Shown here: positions 8,180 to 21,414 of the stretch, in pieces
How the letters are laid out: every line of letters starts with the position of its first letter
Numbering within the stretch: the first letter of the stretch is position 1
Assembly (NCBI GenBank): GCA_963765745.1
Contig: CAVXXM010000013.1
Coordinates: 1-64,000, forward strand
Reading direction: 5' to 3'
Source of the DNA: JAHFPN01 sp963765745
GTDB taxonomy: Bacteria > Pseudomonadota > Alphaproteobacteria > Rhizobiales > Xanthobacteraceae
DNA: 64,000 nucleotides
Position numbers and translations under genes: made by a program
The notes under the pieces: model-generated
Seen by the model: the letters and a program-made list of their open reading frames with translations, nothing else
The model's database searches: none
Told to the model about the DNA's origin: nothing

Positions 8180-9790
8180 ATGCTTCCTGAAATCCGCGAT
8201 TACGAGCGTCTGCGCGCCGCGTTCCGCTGGCAGATCCCGGCCCGCTACAACATCGGCGTCGATGCTTGCGACAAGTGGGCGGCGCGCGAGCCGGACAGGA
8301 CCGCGCTCCTCGTGCGGCGGCCGCAGGACGGCTTCGAAACCGTCACCTATGGCCGCCTGCGCGAGCAGTCGAACCGGCTCGCCAACGCGCTGCGCGCGCT
8401 CGGGATCGCGCGCGGCGACCGGGTCGCGATCATCCTGCCGCAGACCACGGAGACCGCAATCGCGCATCTGGCGATCTATAAGCTCGGCGGCATCGCGTTG
8501 CCGCTCGCGTCGCTGTTCGGAGTCGAGGCGCTCTCCTATCGGCTCGGCAACGCGGGTGCGCGCGCGGCGATCACCAACGCGGCGGGACTGGCGAAGCTCT
8601 CACAAATCCGAAACGACATTCCCGAACTCAAGCACGTTCTCTCGGTGGACGGTGCCGCAGAGGGCGCGCTCGATTTCGCCGAGACGCTCTCGAAGGCTTC
8701 GGACAGCTTCACGCCGGTCGATACGTCCGCCGACGAGCCGGCGCTCATGGTCTACACCTCGGGCACGACCGGTCCGCCCAAGGGCGCACTGCACGGCCAC
8801 CGCGTGCTGCTCGGGCATTATCCCGGCGTGCAGTTTCCACATGAATTTTTCCCGAAACCCGGCGACCGGATGTGGACGCCGGCAGACTGGGCCTGGGCGG
8901 GCGGGCTCCTGAACATTCTGCTCCCCGGCCTCGCTTTCGGCGTGCCGGTAGTGGCGAAGAAGTTCGACAAATTCGATCCCGAGGAAGCCTTCGCGCTGAT
9001 GGCGGAGGCCGAGGTGCGGAACACTTTTATCCCACCGACGGCGCTGCGCATGCTGCGCGCCGCGGGCAAGCCGAAGCAGAAGCTCTCGTTGCGCACGGTC
9101 GGCTCCGGCGGCGAGGCGCTCGGCGTCGAGACCTATGAATGGGGACGCGAGGCGCTCGGGCTCACCATCAACGAATTCTACGGCCAGACCGAATGCAACC
9201 TCGTGCTCTCGGCCTGCGGCGCGATCGGCATCACGAAGCCCGGCTATATCGGCAAGACGGTGCCCGGTCATGAGGTGGCGGTGATCCGCGCCGACGGCTC
9301 GGTCTGCAAGCCGGGCGAGCTCGGCCAGATCGCGGTGAAGCGGCCGGACCCGGTGATGTTCCTCGAATACTGGAAACGGCCGGACGCGACGCGCGACAAG
9401 TTCATCGGCGACTGGATGACGACAGGCGACCAGGGCGAAGCCGACGACGAAGGCTATGTGCGCTTCGTCGGCCGCGACGACGACGTGATCACGTCGGCGG
9501 GCTACCGCATCGGCCCGGGCGAGATCGAGGATTGCCTGATCAAGCACCCGGCGGTGGCGCTGGCGGCCGCGGTGGGCAAGCCCGATCCGATGCGGACCGA
9601 GATCGTGAAAGCGTTCGTGACATTGAAGCCCGGCTATGCGCCGTCCGACGCGCTGGCCGCCGAGATTCAGGCCTTCGTGCGCACGCGGCTCTCGGCGCAC
9701 GAATATCCGCGCGAAGTCGCCTTCGTCGATCAGATGCCGATGACGACCACCGGGAAAGTGATCCGGCGGGCGCTGCGCGAGCAGGCTTGA
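8180..9790 (+). CDS. AMP-forming acyl-CoA synthetase
   Basis: A 536-residue member of the ANL superfamily that activates a carboxylic acid with ATP and CoA. The P-loop YTSGTTGPPKG is near residue 192, the A5 motif is NEFYGQTECN, A7 is WMTTGDQGE, A8 is GRDDDVITSAGYRIGPGEIE and the catalytic A10 lysine is in TTTGKVIRR. It resembles acetyl-CoA synthetase-like or benzoate/medium-chain ligases, and the acid cannot be named from sequence alone. Its TGA stop directly abuts the stop of the convergent acetyltransferase gene, with no intergenic base between them. Confidence 0.87.
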   Translation: MLPEIRDYERLRAAFRWQIPARYNIGVDACDKWAAREPDRTALLVRRPQDGFETVTYGRLREQSNRLANALRALGIARGDRVAIILPQTTETAIAHLAIYKLGGIALPLASLFGVEALSYRLGNAGARAAITNAAGLAKLSQIRNDIPELKHVLSVDGAAEGALDFAETLSKASDSFTPVDTSADEPALMVYTSGTTGPPKGALHGHRVLLGHYPGVQFPHEFFPKPGDRMWTPADWAWAGGLLNILLPGLAFGVPVVAKKFDKFDPEEAFALMAEAEVRNTFIPPTALRMLRAAGKPKQKLSLRTVGSGGEALGVETYEWGREALGLTINEFYGQTECNLVLSACGAIGITKPGYIGKTVPGHEVAVIRADGSVCKPGELGQIAVKRPDPVMFLEYWKRPDATRDKFIGDWMTTGDQGEADDEGYVRFVGRDDDVITSAGYRIGPGEIEDCLIKHPAVALAAAVGKPDPMRTEIVKAFVTLKPGYAPSDALAAEIQAFVRTRLSAHEYPREVAFVDQMPMTTTGKVIRRALREQA

Positions 9791-11044
9791 TCAACCGCGC
9801 AGCTTGTCGCGCAGCGACTTGAGAGGCTGAAGCACGGCGCGGCGGAATTTCTCCGCGGCGAGCGCGAGCGTGGCCGAGGAAGCATCGGCGAGCGGCACGA
9901 TCCAGTCGGCCACCTCGATCCGGCCGCGCCACAGATGGTCGATCATCGAATGGTTCGCGACGGCACAGGAATCGACGAGCGCGTTCCTGCGGTCGCGGCC
10001 GAGCGTCTCGGTCAATTCGAGCGCCAGCAGCACGCCCGGTGAGAAGCGTGCATAATTTTCGTCATAAGCGGTTTTCCAGAACCAGGCGCGGTTGCCGGAA
10101 AAGAGCAGGATCGTGGCGGCGATGGTTTTGCCGTCGAACTTCAGGAAGTCGATCCGCGCCTTGCCCTCGCGCGCCAGGCCGGTGACGGCCTCGGCAAGGA
10201 AAGACCCCGCGCCGGAAACACTGGCCGCGGCGCCAATCCGGCCCTTCCAGCCCGCAGCTTCGAGCTTGAGATAAGCCTCGACCGCGGCCTCGATCCCCTC
10301 GCCCGTCACCGTCTCGCGTACGAGAGTTCCGTGCTCGGCGAGCCGCTTGTGCTGGCGGCGCAGTTCCTTCAGGCGTTTCTGCGCTACGCCCTTGAGCGGA
10401 TCGGCCTCACCAGGAATGAGCGCCGCGCGCCGGTGCAGATCGAGCGCGTGCGGCTGCTTCATCCGGCTATAGAGCCGGTCGGCCAGCACGCGCGCGAACG
10501 GTCCTTCCCGGTCCATCAGCCGGAACAGCGCCACGCGCGGGCTACCGGGGAGAAGCGGCACCTCGTTCAAGAACGTGTCCACCGCTACATCGGCCGCTTC
10601 GCGATCAACGAGCGGAACCGAAAGCGGCGCATAGGGCAGCTCCCAGGCGACGAAAGTCGGCACCGGCCGGCCATAAGCGAGGCCCTCGATGCGACCGGCA
10701 AGCGCGCCGATCAGCCGGTCACCGGAGCTGACGAGCAGGACGCCGGCGCCCTTGGCCAGCGCAAGGCTCCGCGCGGCGAGGAGATATTCCGGCTCGTAAA
10801 AGACGTTGGGCTGCAGCGCGCGCGCTGCGAGATCGTGGATTCGCCCGCAATCAGCGGCGTCGAGGCGCGTCAGTGGTTTCCACTCAATGAAGAGCTCGTC
10901 GCCACGGGGTGCAAGGATTGCGGCCTTGCGCTTGGGCGCCGCACTCGCGGGCCGACGATAAAAATATGTCGCGATCGGCGGAAAATACGCCGCGATCGAG
11001 CGGACGGCCAATGGCCAGGCCTTACCGGCGCCAGACGAAGACAT
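9791..11044 (-). CDS. GNAT-superfamily acetyltransferase, CelD/BcsL-like
   Basis: A 417-residue protein of the GNAT type found in cellulose and exopolysaccharide gene sets (Acetyltransf_6, CelD/BcsL-like). The diagnostic stretch is LEAAGWKGRIG in the middle, followed by FLKFDGKTIAATILLFSGNRAWFWKTAYDE in pieces typical of the family; YARFSPGVLLALE and VDSCAVANHSMID come later. It probably acylates a sugar or lipid precursor. Its start overlaps the end of the flippase gene by 23 bases, so the two are co-transcribed and probably act on one surface polysaccharide. No glycosyltransferases are nearby. Confidence 0.75.
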   Translation of the reverse strand: MSSSGAGKAWPLAVRSIAAYFPPIATYFYRRPASAAPKRKAAILAPRGDELFIEWKPLTRLDAADCGRIHDLAARALQPNVFYEPEYLLAARSLALAKGAGVLLVSSGDRLIGALAGRIEGLAYGRPVPTFVAWELPYAPLSVPLVDREAADVAVDTFLNEVPLLPGSPRVALFRLMDREGPFARVLADRLYSRMKQPHALDLHRRAALIPGEADPLKGVAQKRLKELRRQHKRLAEHGTLVRETVTGEGIEAAVEAYLKLEAAGWKGRIGAAASVSGAGSFLAEAVTGLAREGKARIDFLKFDGKTIAATILLFSGNRAWFWKTAYDENYARFSPGVLLALELTETLGRDRRNALVDSCAVANHSMIDHLWRGRIEVADWIVPLADASSATLALAAEKFRRAVLQPLKSLRDKLRG

Positions 11045-12446
11045 GGAGGCCGAGCCTTCGCTTGGTGACGACGAAGAGCAGGATCGATTCGAGCACGAGC
11101 GCGCTCGCGGTGGCGATCGCCGCGCCGAGCGGGCCGAAACGCTTCACCAGAAGCAGACAGAGCACCAGATTGAAGACGAACGCCGAGGCATAGACCATGG
11201 CGCAGATGCGCTGCTCGCCCACCATATTGAGGAGCCGCTCGACCGGGCCGACCGAGGCGCGCGCGAGCAGGCCGATGGCGAGCACGAACATCAGAGGATA
11301 GCCCTGCTCGAAGCCCTCGCCGAACAGCGCCAAGACCGGCTTGCCGACCGCGAGCAGTAAGAGCGTGCCGACAAGCGAAGGCCAGAACGTCCACTGAATC
11401 GCATTGGCGAGGAAGGTCTCGAGCTTCTCTCGCGCGCCAGCCACGTGATACTCGCTGAAGCGGTGCGCGGTCGCGGCCGACACGGAGAAATAGACGAAGG
11501 CGACGAGCGAGAGCGTCTTGGTCGCCGCGTAATAGACCGCGACCTCGCTCGGCCCGGAGAAGGCTTCCAGCACCAGGATATCGGTATAGGTCAGCAGGAA
11601 ATAGAAGCCACCGACCATGAAAATCGGCAGCGAAGTCTTCAGCCACACGCGCTGCTCGTAGGTGCGCGGGCCGGGCGCGGTCTCCCGCTTGAGCCGGCGA
11701 TTGAGCAGAAGGAGTTGCGCCAGCGACGTCGCCCAGACCGCGACTGTGGCGGCGATCATGGCGGCCACGGCGGTGGCCGGCGCGCCGAACAGATGCGCGA
11801 CCACCATGACGAGTAGAATCAGGACCGGCCGCGCGAGATAAGAGGGTGCAAGCGCAAGGTCGATCCAGTTGAACGAGCGCGCGATGCCGTCCTGGGTGTC
11901 GGTCACCGCGTAGATCGGAAGACAGAGGCAGGCGAGAACGAACGGAATGAAGTAGTAGGATTCAAGCTGCCAGCGAAACAGGAGCACGAACGCAATGCCG
12001 ATGGCGGCCGCGATCGTGCCGAGGCCGAAGGCGAGCCAGCGGCCGCCGAACAGAAAACCACGCAGACGGTCGAGCTCGCCACGGCCGAGATATTCAGGAA
12101 TGAAGCGCTGCGCCGCCGAAGGCAGGCCGAGCGACACCAGCGCGCCGATCAGGAGCACCCAGGTCCAGACATAAACATAGACGCCGAATTCGAACCGGCC
12201 CATCCAGCGCGCGAGCACGATCTGGGTCAGAAACACGACGGCGGCCGAAGCCACGCGGATCAGGAAAGCAGTGCCGGCAACACGCCGTGCGATCGAATGG
12301 TCGCTGCCGTCGGCAAACAGCGCAACGGCGCGCGAATAGACCCGGCGCGCGCTCGCACGCACGTCGCGGGATTCCGCTTCGCCCGGAAGAACGACCGACA
12401 CGGCGACTTCCTCCGCGCCTGTTATCTGATTTGCGCTTGACTGCAT
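11022..12446 (-). CDS. Oligosaccharide flippase family protein (Wzx-like)
   Basis: A 474-residue integral membrane protein with about twelve to fourteen hydrophobic helices after a 60-residue soluble N-terminus. It belongs to the MOP/polysaccharide-synthase superfamily that flips lipid-linked sugars across the inner membrane. Family features include the GRFEFGVYVYVWTW segment after the first helix, SLGLPSAAQRFIPEYLG, and LFGEGFEQGYPLMFVLAIG in the second half. It is the first gene of a two-gene unit with the acetyltransferase. A 17-bp perfect inverted repeat lies about 70 to 85 bases upstream of the start and may be an operator. Confidence 0.83.
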   Translation of the reverse strand: MQSSANQITGAEEVAVSVVLPGEAESRDVRASARRVYSRAVALFADGSDHSIARRVAGTAFLIRVASAAVVFLTQIVLARWMGRFEFGVYVYVWTWVLLIGALVSLGLPSAAQRFIPEYLGRGELDRLRGFLFGGRWLAFGLGTIAAAIGIAFVLLFRWQLESYYFIPFVLACLCLPIYAVTDTQDGIARSFNWIDLALAPSYLARPVLILLVMVVAHLFGAPATAVAAMIAATVAVWATSLAQLLLLNRRLKRETAPGPRTYEQRVWLKTSLPIFMVGGFYFLLTYTDILVLEAFSGPSEVAVYYAATKTLSLVAFVYFSVSAATAHRFSEYHVAGAREKLETFLANAIQWTFWPSLVGTLLLLAVGKPVLALFGEGFEQGYPLMFVLAIGLLARASVGPVERLLNMVGEQRICAMVYASAFVFNLVLCLLLVKRFGPLGAAIATASALVLESILLFVVTKRRLGLHVFVWRR

Positions 12447-12513
12447 TTATCAGGACCGCATTAAGAAATTCTTGGATGAGTCTCGAAGAGCGGGCGTTTA
12501 TCAACCCTTCGGA

Positions 12514-12530
12514 CGCATGCATTGCATGCG
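12514..12530. promoter_or_regulatory. 17-bp inverted repeat upstream of the flippase gene
   Basis: CGCATGC-ATT-GCATGCG is a perfect 7+3+7 palindrome in the 142-base gap between the flippase start (12446) and the end of the DUF924 gene. No poly-T follows on either strand, so it is not a terminator. Its position suggests a binding site for a dimeric regulator. It contains the same TGC-N3-GCA core as the sites near ccr, ecm and mcd. Confidence 0.45.
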
Positions 12531-12588
12531 CCGGCGCGCGGCGGCGCGACAACCGAAAGCTCCTGTTAATCTTAAGCGCCAGCGCGGA

Positions 12589-13131
12589 TCAGGCGCGAAA
12601 GCCGCCGCCTTCGAGGAAGGCGATTTCCTCGGCCGCGGAAACGCGGCCAAGCGCCGCGTTCCGGTGCGGGAAACGACCGAAGCGGCGGATCACGTCGTGG
12701 TGAACTTTCGCCCATTTCAACGCTTCGGCATCGCCGGTCGCGTCCGTGAGCGCGATACAGCGCTCCTGATCGGCGAGATTCTCGCTGTGCTCGAACGGCA
12801 GATAGAAGAAATTGCGCTCGGGCATCGGCATCTTGAGATCGAAGCCGTGCCCAATGGCGCGGCGTGTGGCGGCCAGCGCCAGCCCGTCGGTCGAAAACGC
12901 GCGCGCGACGCCGCGAAACATATTGCGCGGAAACTGATCGAGCGCGATCACCAGCGCGAGCGCGCCCTCGGCGGTGTCTTCCCAGGCCGATAGCCGGCCG
13001 GCTGCCGCCGCCTCGTGGGTCGCGAGAAATCGCTCGCGGATCTCCGCATCGAACGCGGGATCGACCGCGAACCAGCGCTTCGGACCGGCCTCGCGCCAGA
13101 AGGAAAGCACGGCCTCCGGTGCGGCCGGCAT
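12589..13131 (-). CDS. DUF924 family protein
   Basis: A 180-residue DUF924 protein. Typical features are the start AVLSFWREAGPKRWFAVDPAFD, the central ALVIALDQFPRNMFRG, and the motifs FFYLPFEHSENLADQE and HHDVIRRFGRFPHRN. The family is all-helical, widespread in proteobacteria and of unknown function, with tetratricopeptide-like structure proposed. It starts 3 bases after the stop of the long-chain acyl-CoA synthetase gene, so the two share a transcript. No signal peptide is present. Confidence 0.85.
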   Translation of the reverse strand: MPAAPEAVLSFWREAGPKRWFAVDPAFDAEIRERFLATHEAAAAGRLSAWEDTAEGALALVIALDQFPRNMFRGVARAFSTDGLALAATRRAIGHGFDLKMPMPERNFFYLPFEHSENLADQERCIALTDATGDAEALKWAKVHHDVIRRFGRFPHRNAALGRVSAAEEIAFLEGGGFRA

Positions 13132-13134
13132 CGG

Positions 13135-14928
13135 TCAGAGCCGGACCGCACCCGCGACGATTTTCTTGTGCAGTTCCGGATCGAGCGGAAGGATGGACTT
13201 CTGCTTCAAGTCGTTGAAGTAGAGATCGTCGGTGATCTTGCCGGGATCGAAACCTTCCTTCACCAGGTCCATCTTGCGCTGCTTGAAAGTGCCTGTGACG
13301 TCGAGTTCCTTCTTGATCCGCAAGAACAAGGGCTGGGCGTACTCGGGAAGATTGGCCGAGAGATAGTCGCGCAATTTTTTCAGGTCGAGCTTGCTGTCGG
13401 CAACCACCGCGGCCATGCCAACCTTGCCGTCGTAGCCGGGCACATGCACGCCGTAGACGCTCGCCTCCAAGACGTCGGGGAACACGGTGATCGCCTCGGA
13501 GACTTCCGAGGTCGCGACGTTCTCGCCTTTCCAGCGGAAGGTGTCGCCGATGCGGTCGATGAAGTAGAAGAAGCCGTGCTCGTCCTGGCGCATCAGATCG
13601 CCGGTGCGGAAATAGACGTCGCCCTTCGCAAATACGTCGCGCAGGATCTTCTTTTCGGTGGCTTCCTTGTCGGCATAGCCCTCGAAGCGGTTGGCGGGCT
13701 TGTCGGGGTCGTTGATGATCTGGCCGATCACTTCGCCGATCTCGCCATTTTCGCACTTGACGCAGAAGCCGTCGGGCCCTCGCACCGGCTGTTCCTTTTC
13801 GATGTCGAACTCGACCACCGCGATCGGGAAGCGGTGCGCCAGGTACCACGGCAGCCGCCCGACGGCACCGGGATGGCTGCCGAAATTGAAGAAGGCGACG
13901 TTGCCTTCGGTCGCCGCATAGAACTCGAGAATGCGCGGGATGTGATAGCGCGCCTGGAACGGACCCCAGACGTCCGGCCGCATGCCGTTGCCGCAGCAGA
14001 GGCGAATCTTGTGGCGCTTCTCGGCCTCCGAGGGCGGCGCGGTCACCAGATAGCGGCACAGCTCGCCGATATAGAAAAACATGGTGCAGTCCCACTTCAC
14101 CACGTCGTTCCAGAATTCGCGCGAGGAGAACTTCTCGCGAATCACGGTGGTGCCGCCGCCGACCAGCACCGCGCCGGTCCCCAGCACGCCGCCATTGGTG
14201 TGATAGAGCGGCAGGCAGTCGTACATGCGGTCAGTCGGCTTCACGCCCATCGCTCCGGCGAAGCCGTGGGTCGCCAGCATCAGGCGGTAATGGTTGATGT
14301 TTGCCGCTTTCGGCAGGCCGGTGGTGCCGCTCGTATAGATGAAGAGCGCGCGGTCCTCGATGGTGAGCTTCGCCCGCTCGGTCTCCGAGAGACGGCCGCC
14401 GTCGAACTTCGCCACTGCTTCGTCGAGGCGCGCCAGACCCGCGTCGTTGGCGCCATAGGTCCAGACCTTCGGATCGCCGGTGATCTGCGACTGCGCCGTG
14501 CGGTAGGCGCCGAGCAGCTCGGAGGCGACGACCACGTGCTTCGGTTTCACGATGGTGACGCAGTGGGCGAGCGGCGTACCGCTGAGATTGGTGTTGATGA
14601 GCGCCACGACCGCGCCCATGCGGGTGAGTCCGAGCCAGAAGATGAAATACTCCGGCCGGTTCAGCATGAAGAGGCAGACGGCGTCGCCCTTCTTGACCCC
14701 CTGCGCCAGCGCCCAGCGCGCATACTGATTGGCGCGGGCGTCGAGCTGCTTATAGGTGTAGCTCTCCTTGTCGGAGAGCAGCGCTTCCTTGTCGCCGTAT
14801 TTGGCGGCCAGCTCCTCCATGACGAAGGGAAAGACGCGCGTCGGGGTCTTCGCGATCGGCGTCGTCATCTTGAGCGTGCGTAACGCCCCGCGCAGATAAT
14901 TGTACTCGCGCTTGAAAGCCTTGAGCAT
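13135..14928 (-). CDS. Long-chain acyl-CoA synthetase, FATP/VLACS family
   Basis: A 597-residue ANL-superfamily ligase of the fatty-acid transport protein type, which activates long or very long chain fatty acids at the membrane. The AMP motif YTSGTTGLPKAANIN lies near residue 202. The FATP signature is FIDRIGDTFRWKGENVATSEV read in part, and EFYAATEGNVAFFN is the A5 region. C-terminal KQRKMDLVKEGFDP is typical of the family. A GGGAGG ribosome site precedes the ATG at 14928. It is followed within 3 bases by DUF924. Likely use is in fatty acid uptake or lipid remodelling. Confidence 0.87.
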   Translation of the reverse strand: MLKAFKREYNYLRGALRTLKMTTPIAKTPTRVFPFVMEELAAKYGDKEALLSDKESYTYKQLDARANQYARWALAQGVKKGDAVCLFMLNRPEYFIFWLGLTRMGAVVALINTNLSGTPLAHCVTIVKPKHVVVASELLGAYRTAQSQITGDPKVWTYGANDAGLARLDEAVAKFDGGRLSETERAKLTIEDRALFIYTSGTTGLPKAANINHYRLMLATHGFAGAMGVKPTDRMYDCLPLYHTNGGVLGTGAVLVGGGTTVIREKFSSREFWNDVVKWDCTMFFYIGELCRYLVTAPPSEAEKRHKIRLCCGNGMRPDVWGPFQARYHIPRILEFYAATEGNVAFFNFGSHPGAVGRLPWYLAHRFPIAVVEFDIEKEQPVRGPDGFCVKCENGEIGEVIGQIINDPDKPANRFEGYADKEATEKKILRDVFAKGDVYFRTGDLMRQDEHGFFYFIDRIGDTFRWKGENVATSEVSEAITVFPDVLEASVYGVHVPGYDGKVGMAAVVADSKLDLKKLRDYLSANLPEYAQPLFLRIKKELDVTGTFKQRKMDLVKEGFDPGKITDDLYFNDLKQKSILPLDPELHKKIVAGAVRL

Positions 14929-15009
14929 TTAATCCCTCCCCGGCGGCCGGTGGCCGCTTATGTCTTTATCGGTAACTTTCCGAAAGCTGAGCGCCCGTGG
15001 CAAGGGCCT

Positions 15010-17533
<2,524 letters not shown>

Positions 17534-17592
17534 TGGCCAAGAGGCTCGCCGCGCGCCCGGTCACGGCCTATATTCACGGCGAGGAGAACACC

Positions 17593-18759
17593 ATGACCGC
17601 CTGCATCGTCGGCCTCGCCCATACCCCTTTCGGCAAACTCGACACGGAGACCGTAGAAAGCCTCGTGGTGCGCGTGGCCAACGAGGCGCTCGCCGACGCC
17701 GGCATCGAGGCCAGGGACGTCGACGAGATCGTGCTCGGCCATTTCAACGGCGGCTTCACGGCGCAGAATTTCACCGCGGCGCTCGTCTTGCAGGCCGATC
17801 CGGCTTTTCGCTTCAAGCCGGCGACCCGGGTCGAGAATGCCTGCGCCACCGGCTCGGCCGCCGTGCATCAAGGCATCAAAGCCATCGCCTCGGGTGCCCG
17901 CATCGTGCTTGTCGTCGGCGTCGAGCAGATGACCAAGACGCCGGGACCGGAGGTCGGGAAGATTCTTTTGAGCGCCTCGTATTTGCCGGAGGACGGCGGC
18001 ACCGAGGGCGGGTTTGCCGGAATCTTCGGCAAGATCGCGGACCTCTATTTCCAGCGCTATGGCGACCAGTCCGACGCGCTGGCGCGGATCGCCGCCAAGA
18101 ATCACAAGAACGGCGTCGCCAATCCCTATGCGCAGTTGCGCAAGGACCTGGGCTTCGAGTTCTGCCGCACCGAGAGCGAGAAGAACCCGCGCGTGGCGGG
18201 GCCGCTCAAGCGCACCGACTGCTCGCTGGTGACCGATGGCGCGGCGGCGGTGGTGCTGGCGGACGTTTCGACCGCGCTCCGGCTCGGCAAGCCCGCGGTC
18301 GCGATCCGGGCAACGGCGCACGCCCAGGACTTCCTGCCGATGTCCAAGCGCGATATTCTCAAGTTCGAGGGTTGCAGCGAGGCTTGGCAGCGGGCGCTCG
18401 CGCAGGCGGGCGTCGGGATCTGCGACCTCTCCTTCGTCGAGACGCATGACTGCTTCACCATGGCGGAACTGATCGAATACGAGGCCATGGGCCTCGCGAA
18501 GCCCGGCCAGGGCGCGCGCGTCCTCGAAGAGGGCATCACCGAGAAGACCGGGAGATTACCGGTCAATCCGTCTGGCGGACTCAAGTCCAAGGGCCATCCG
18601 ATCGGCGCCACGGGCGTGTCGATGCATGCAATGACGACGATGCAGTTGCTCGGCAAAGCCGGCGACATGCAGATCAAAGACGCGACGCTTGGCGGTATCT
18701 TCAATATGGGCGGGGCGGCGGTCGCGAACTACGTGAGCATTCTCGAGCGGCTGCGCTAG
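17593..18759 (+). CDS. Acetyl-CoA acetyltransferase / SCP2-type thiolase
   Basis: A 388-residue thiolase-family enzyme that makes or cleaves 3-ketoacyl-CoA. The nucleophilic cysteine is in RVENACATGSAA, the second catalytic region is FVETHDCFTMAELIEYE and the C-terminal motif is KSKGHPIGATGVSM. The replacement of the classical second cysteine region by a histidine-based motif, together with this layout, points to the SCP2/acetyl-CoA C-acyltransferase-like branch, not PhaA. GAGGAG precedes the ATG. It is divergent from the carboxypeptidase and its stop abuts the stop of ndvA with no gap. Confidence 0.85.
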   Translation: MTACIVGLAHTPFGKLDTETVESLVVRVANEALADAGIEARDVDEIVLGHFNGGFTAQNFTAALVLQADPAFRFKPATRVENACATGSAAVHQGIKAIASGARIVLVVGVEQMTKTPGPEVGKILLSASYLPEDGGTEGGFAGIFGKIADLYFQRYGDQSDALARIAAKNHKNGVANPYAQLRKDLGFEFCRTESEKNPRVAGPLKRTDCSLVTDGAAAVVLADVSTALRLGKPAVAIRATAHAQDFLPMSKRDILKFEGCSEAWQRALAQAGVGICDLSFVETHDCFTMAELIEYEAMGLAKPGQGARVLEEGITEKTGRLPVNPSGGLKSKGHPIGATGVSMHAMTTMQLLGKAGDMQIKDATLGGIFNMGGAAVANYVSILERLR

Positions 18760-20553
<1,794 letters not shown>

Positions 20554-20643
20554 GGGGCGAGCCGGCGGCCTGTGTGGCGGCGGAATGTAGCGGGATCGCG
20601 GCGGCGGGCAATCGGTACAGGTGCAGCCAGTTAACCCGTGCCG

Positions 20644-21414
20644 TCAGCCCTGGGCGAAGCCGGAGCGCTGGGCCCAGCCGGTCATGCGCCGCTCCAGGAC
20701 CGCCATGAGCCAGTACATGACGATGCCCTCGACCGCGAGCGCCACCAGGCCGGCGAAAATCAGCGGCACCAGGAACTGAGCCTGGGCCTGGAGCATGAGA
20801 TTCCCGATGCCGTTATTGGAGGCAACGCTCTCAGAAACCACCGAGCCGACGAAGGCGAGCGTGATCGCCACCTTCAGCGAGCCGAAGAAATAGGGTAGCG
20901 AACGCGGAATTCCCACTTTCCGCATGATGTCGAGCTTGGAGGCGCCGAGCGCCTTCAATACGTCCTCCAGCTCAGGCTCGATGGTGGCGAGCCCGGTCGC
21001 AACATTCACCACGATCGGGAAGAACGAGATCAGGAAGGCGGTGAGCATCGCCGGCACGAAGCCGATGCCGAACCACAAGACCAGGATCGGCACGACCGCG
21101 ACCTTGGGGATCGCATTGAAGCCGACCATGAGCGGATAGAGCCCGGCATAGATGGTGCGCGACCAGCCGACGAGCAGCCCAAGCAGAAGGCCAAAGCCGA
21201 CCGCGAGGCCGAAGCCGACCAGCGTGCTCCAGAGCGTGATCAGAGAATTCCGATAGATCGCCGGCCAATAGTCGTAGATCGCGCGCCCAACCGCGGTCGG
21301 CGGCGGCAGGAAGAATTGCGGAATTTTGAAAACATAGACCGCGCCTTCCCAAAGCAGCAGGAGCGCGAGCGTGAATAGCCACGGCGCCAACCGCATGGAG
21401 AGCGAGCGGTTCAT
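20644..21414 (-). CDS. ABC transporter permease, SsuC/TauC type
   Basis: A 256-residue inner-membrane permease with about six helices. It belongs to the binding-protein-dependent family used for sulfonates, nitrate, taurine and pyrimidine precursors. The EAA loop is visible in EPELEDVLKALGASKLDIMRKVGIP followed by LPYFFGSL, in short pieces as expected. It is the last gene of the importer operon. Its start overlaps the ATPase stop by four bases (ATGA). The substrate is set by the binding protein upstream and is not known. Confidence 0.87.
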   Translation of the reverse strand: MNRSLSMRLAPWLFTLALLLLWEGAVYVFKIPQFFLPPPTAVGRAIYDYWPAIYRNSLITLWSTLVGFGLAVGFGLLLGLLVGWSRTIYAGLYPLMVGFNAIPKVAVVPILVLWFGIGFVPAMLTAFLISFFPIVVNVATGLATIEPELEDVLKALGASKLDIMRKVGIPRSLPYFFGSLKVAITLAFVGSVVSESVASNNGIGNLMLQAQAQFLVPLIFAGLVALAVEGIVMYWLMAVLERRMTGWAQRSGFAQG

